Shown: in pieces, positions 62,735 to 64,000 of the stretch | Layout of the letters: every line of letters starts with the position of its first letter | Numbering within the stretch: the first letter of the stretch is position 1 | Source: Kiritimatiellia bacterium | GTDB lineage: Bacteria; Verrucomicrobiota; Kiritimatiellia; RFP12; UBA1067 | DNA length: 64,000 bases | Reading direction: 5' to 3' | Assembly (NCBI GenBank): GCA_017454745.1 | Contig: JAFTCL010000011.1 | Span: 62,001-126,000 of the forward strand | Made by a program: the position numbers and the translations under genes | Notes under the pieces: model-generated | Seen by the model: the letters and a program-made list of their open reading frames with translations, nothing else | Databases searched by the model: none | What the model was told of the DNA's origin: nothing

Positions 62735-64000
62735 TCAATGCGCCTCAAGCCAGTTGCGGCCCATACCGACACTTACCTCCAGAGGAACCTCCAGAGTTAT
62801 CGCCGTCTCCATCGCGTTTTTGACCAAGGCGGCAACCTCTTCGGCCTCCTCCTTAGGCGCGTCCAGCAACAGTTCGTCGTGAATCTGCAACACCAGTTTG
62901 GTTTTGAGTTTACGTTCCGCCAGTTCACGGCCGACCCGAACCATCGCCAATTTAATCAGATCCGCCGCGCTGCCCTGCACCGGACTGTTGACTGCGTTGC
63001 GTTCCGCCGCTTGACGCGCGGTGCCGTTGCGCGACTTGATGTCCGGCAGCGGGCGACGGCGTTTCAGCAGCGTCTCGGCATAACCCTTTTCGCGAGCCGA
63101 CTCTATGGCCCGCTCCATGAATCCCTTGATGCCGGGATATTGCGCGAAATACGATTCGATCAAATCGGCCGCCTCACGCCGGGATACGTTAAGCCGTTGC
63201 GCCAAACCAAACGCGGAAATGCCGTAGATAATCCCGAAATTCACCATTTTACAGGCCGAGCGCATTTCCGGGGTAATCAGCTCTTTATCCATGCCGTAAA
63301 CCCGGCAGGCGGTCTCCATGTGGATGTCCGCGCCACGCTTAAAGGCGTCAATCATATTGGCGTCGCCGCTCATCGCGGCCATAAGCCGGAGTTCAATCTG
63401 CGAATAGTCGGCGGAAATCAGTACATGCCGGTCGTCGCGCGGCACAAACGCGGCGCGGATACGCTGACCGCGCCCGGTGCGTACCGGAATGTTCTGCAGG
63501 TTGGGATCGGAAGACGACAACCGTCCGGTTTCGGTGAGCGCCTGCGAAAAAGTGGTGTGGACACGACCGGTGATGGGGTCGATGCATTCCGGAAGCTTCT
63601 CGGCGTAGGTTGATTTCAGCTTTGAACAAACCCGGTAGTCCAAAATCTTCTGGATGATCGGATGTTTGTCCGACAGTCTTACCAGGGTTTTCTCGTCAGT
63701 AGCATACTGGCCCGACGGAAGTTTCTTAGCCGATTCGTCGAGTTTCAAAACATCAAACAGCACGATGCCGAGCTGTTTCGGCGAGTCAATGTTCAGGTCC
63801 GGCGATTGTCCGAGCTGACGGATTTCCTGGGTCAACGCCAGCAACTCGCGCTCCAACTCCTGTCCGTAAAGCCGCAGGGCGGCAGTGTCAATGCGGACAC
63901 CTTCGCGCTCCATATCCGCCAGAATCTGAACCAGCGGCTCCTCACTGCGCTCCAACGCGGGAAGAATTCCGGCGGCAGCCACCATCGGACGCAAAACCTC
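62735..64000 (-). CDS. polA: DNA polymerase I, C-terminal part (5' end outside window)
   Basis: About 421 codons of the family A polymerase domain, enough for the whole palm and fingers. Motif A DYSQIELRLMAAMSG, motif B RSACKMVNFGIIYGISAFGL and motif C QIHDELLLDAP are intact, as is TTFSQALTETGRLSSSDPNL. The reading frame runs off the right edge; the N-terminal 5' nuclease and any proofreading domain cannot be judged. It heads the polA-endonuclease-helicase-uvrC unit. Confidence 0.97.
   Translation of the reverse strand, partial: EVLRPMVAAAGILPALERSEEPLVQILADMEREGVRIDTAALRLYGQELERELLALTQEIRQLGQSPDLNIDSPKQLGIVLFDVLKLDESAKKLPSGQYATDEKTLVRLSDKHPIIQKILDYRVCSKLKSTYAEKLPECIDPITGRVHTTFSQALTETGRLSSSDPNLQNIPVRTGRGQRIRAAFVPRDDRHVLISADYSQIELRLMAAMSGDANMIDAFKRGADIHMETACRVYGMDKELITPEMRSACKMVNFGIIYGISAFGLAQRLNVSRREAADLIESYFAQYPGIKGFMERAIESAREKGYAETLLKRRRPLPDIKSRNGTARQAAERNAVNSPVQGSAADLIKLAMVRVGRELAERKLKTKLVLQIHDELLLDAPKEEAEEVAALVKNAMETAITLEVPLEVSVGMGRNWLEAH

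Overview
The window looks like chromosomal DNA of an anaerobic, Gram-negative, polysaccharide-degrading bacterium. A member of the PVC group (Kiritimatiellota or Lentisphaerota type) fits best. The signs are a type III glutamine synthetase, a rubrerythrin with its rubredoxin domain first, a long exported protein rich in autotransporter-associated strand repeats, a DUF4091/sialate esterase hydrolase and Tol proteins. The lineage is an inference from gene content; no rRNA is present. Both ends cut genes: gltB at the left, polA at the right.

Nitrogen and glutamine genes dominate the left half: gltD-gltB (1-5722), glnK-amtB (9879-11554), and glnN, purF and carA-pyrG-carB (23497-33628). The upstream regions of gltD, glnK, glnN and carA each hold a sigma-54 type -24/-12 element. 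Each also holds, further upstream, a pair of sites about 32 bp apart, in which one copy of the palindrome TTACA-N4/5-TGTAA is perfect. This looks like one nitrogen regulon with an unidentified activator and is the strongest observation here. gltB and carB also each carry a related palindromic DNA element in frame at a domain linker.

Between these lie a MATE exporter, pdxS-pdxT (pyridoxal phosphate), rubrerythrin, a LysR regulator, and an operon ridA-mnmA-thiS-thiF-thiG-thiH-larE that mixes thiamine thiazole synthesis with two PP-loop sulfur-transfer enzymes. Next come a thioredoxin-like protein with a MauE/DoxX partner, and the sulfur unit metY-DUF3034-cysK.

After a tRNA-Ala (33751-33826) come a histidine phosphatase and an FtsB-like protein. 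A long minus-strand block follows: GH2 enzyme, tolQ-tolR-tolA, uvrA, esterase/DUF4091 hydrolase. The stretch 45.8-47.7 kb has an orphan membrane protein and an internally deleted AAA/DUF4143 ATPase with direct repeats upstream. Then come a 2135-residue exported repeat protein and a divergent glycoside hydrolase (54349-56508). The window ends in a tightly packed DNA-repair unit: polA, a membrane-anchored DNA/RNA endonuclease, a UvrD helicase with an embedded DnaQ-type exonuclease, and uvrC.

No CRISPR array, insertion sequence, prophage or recognised riboswitch was seen.
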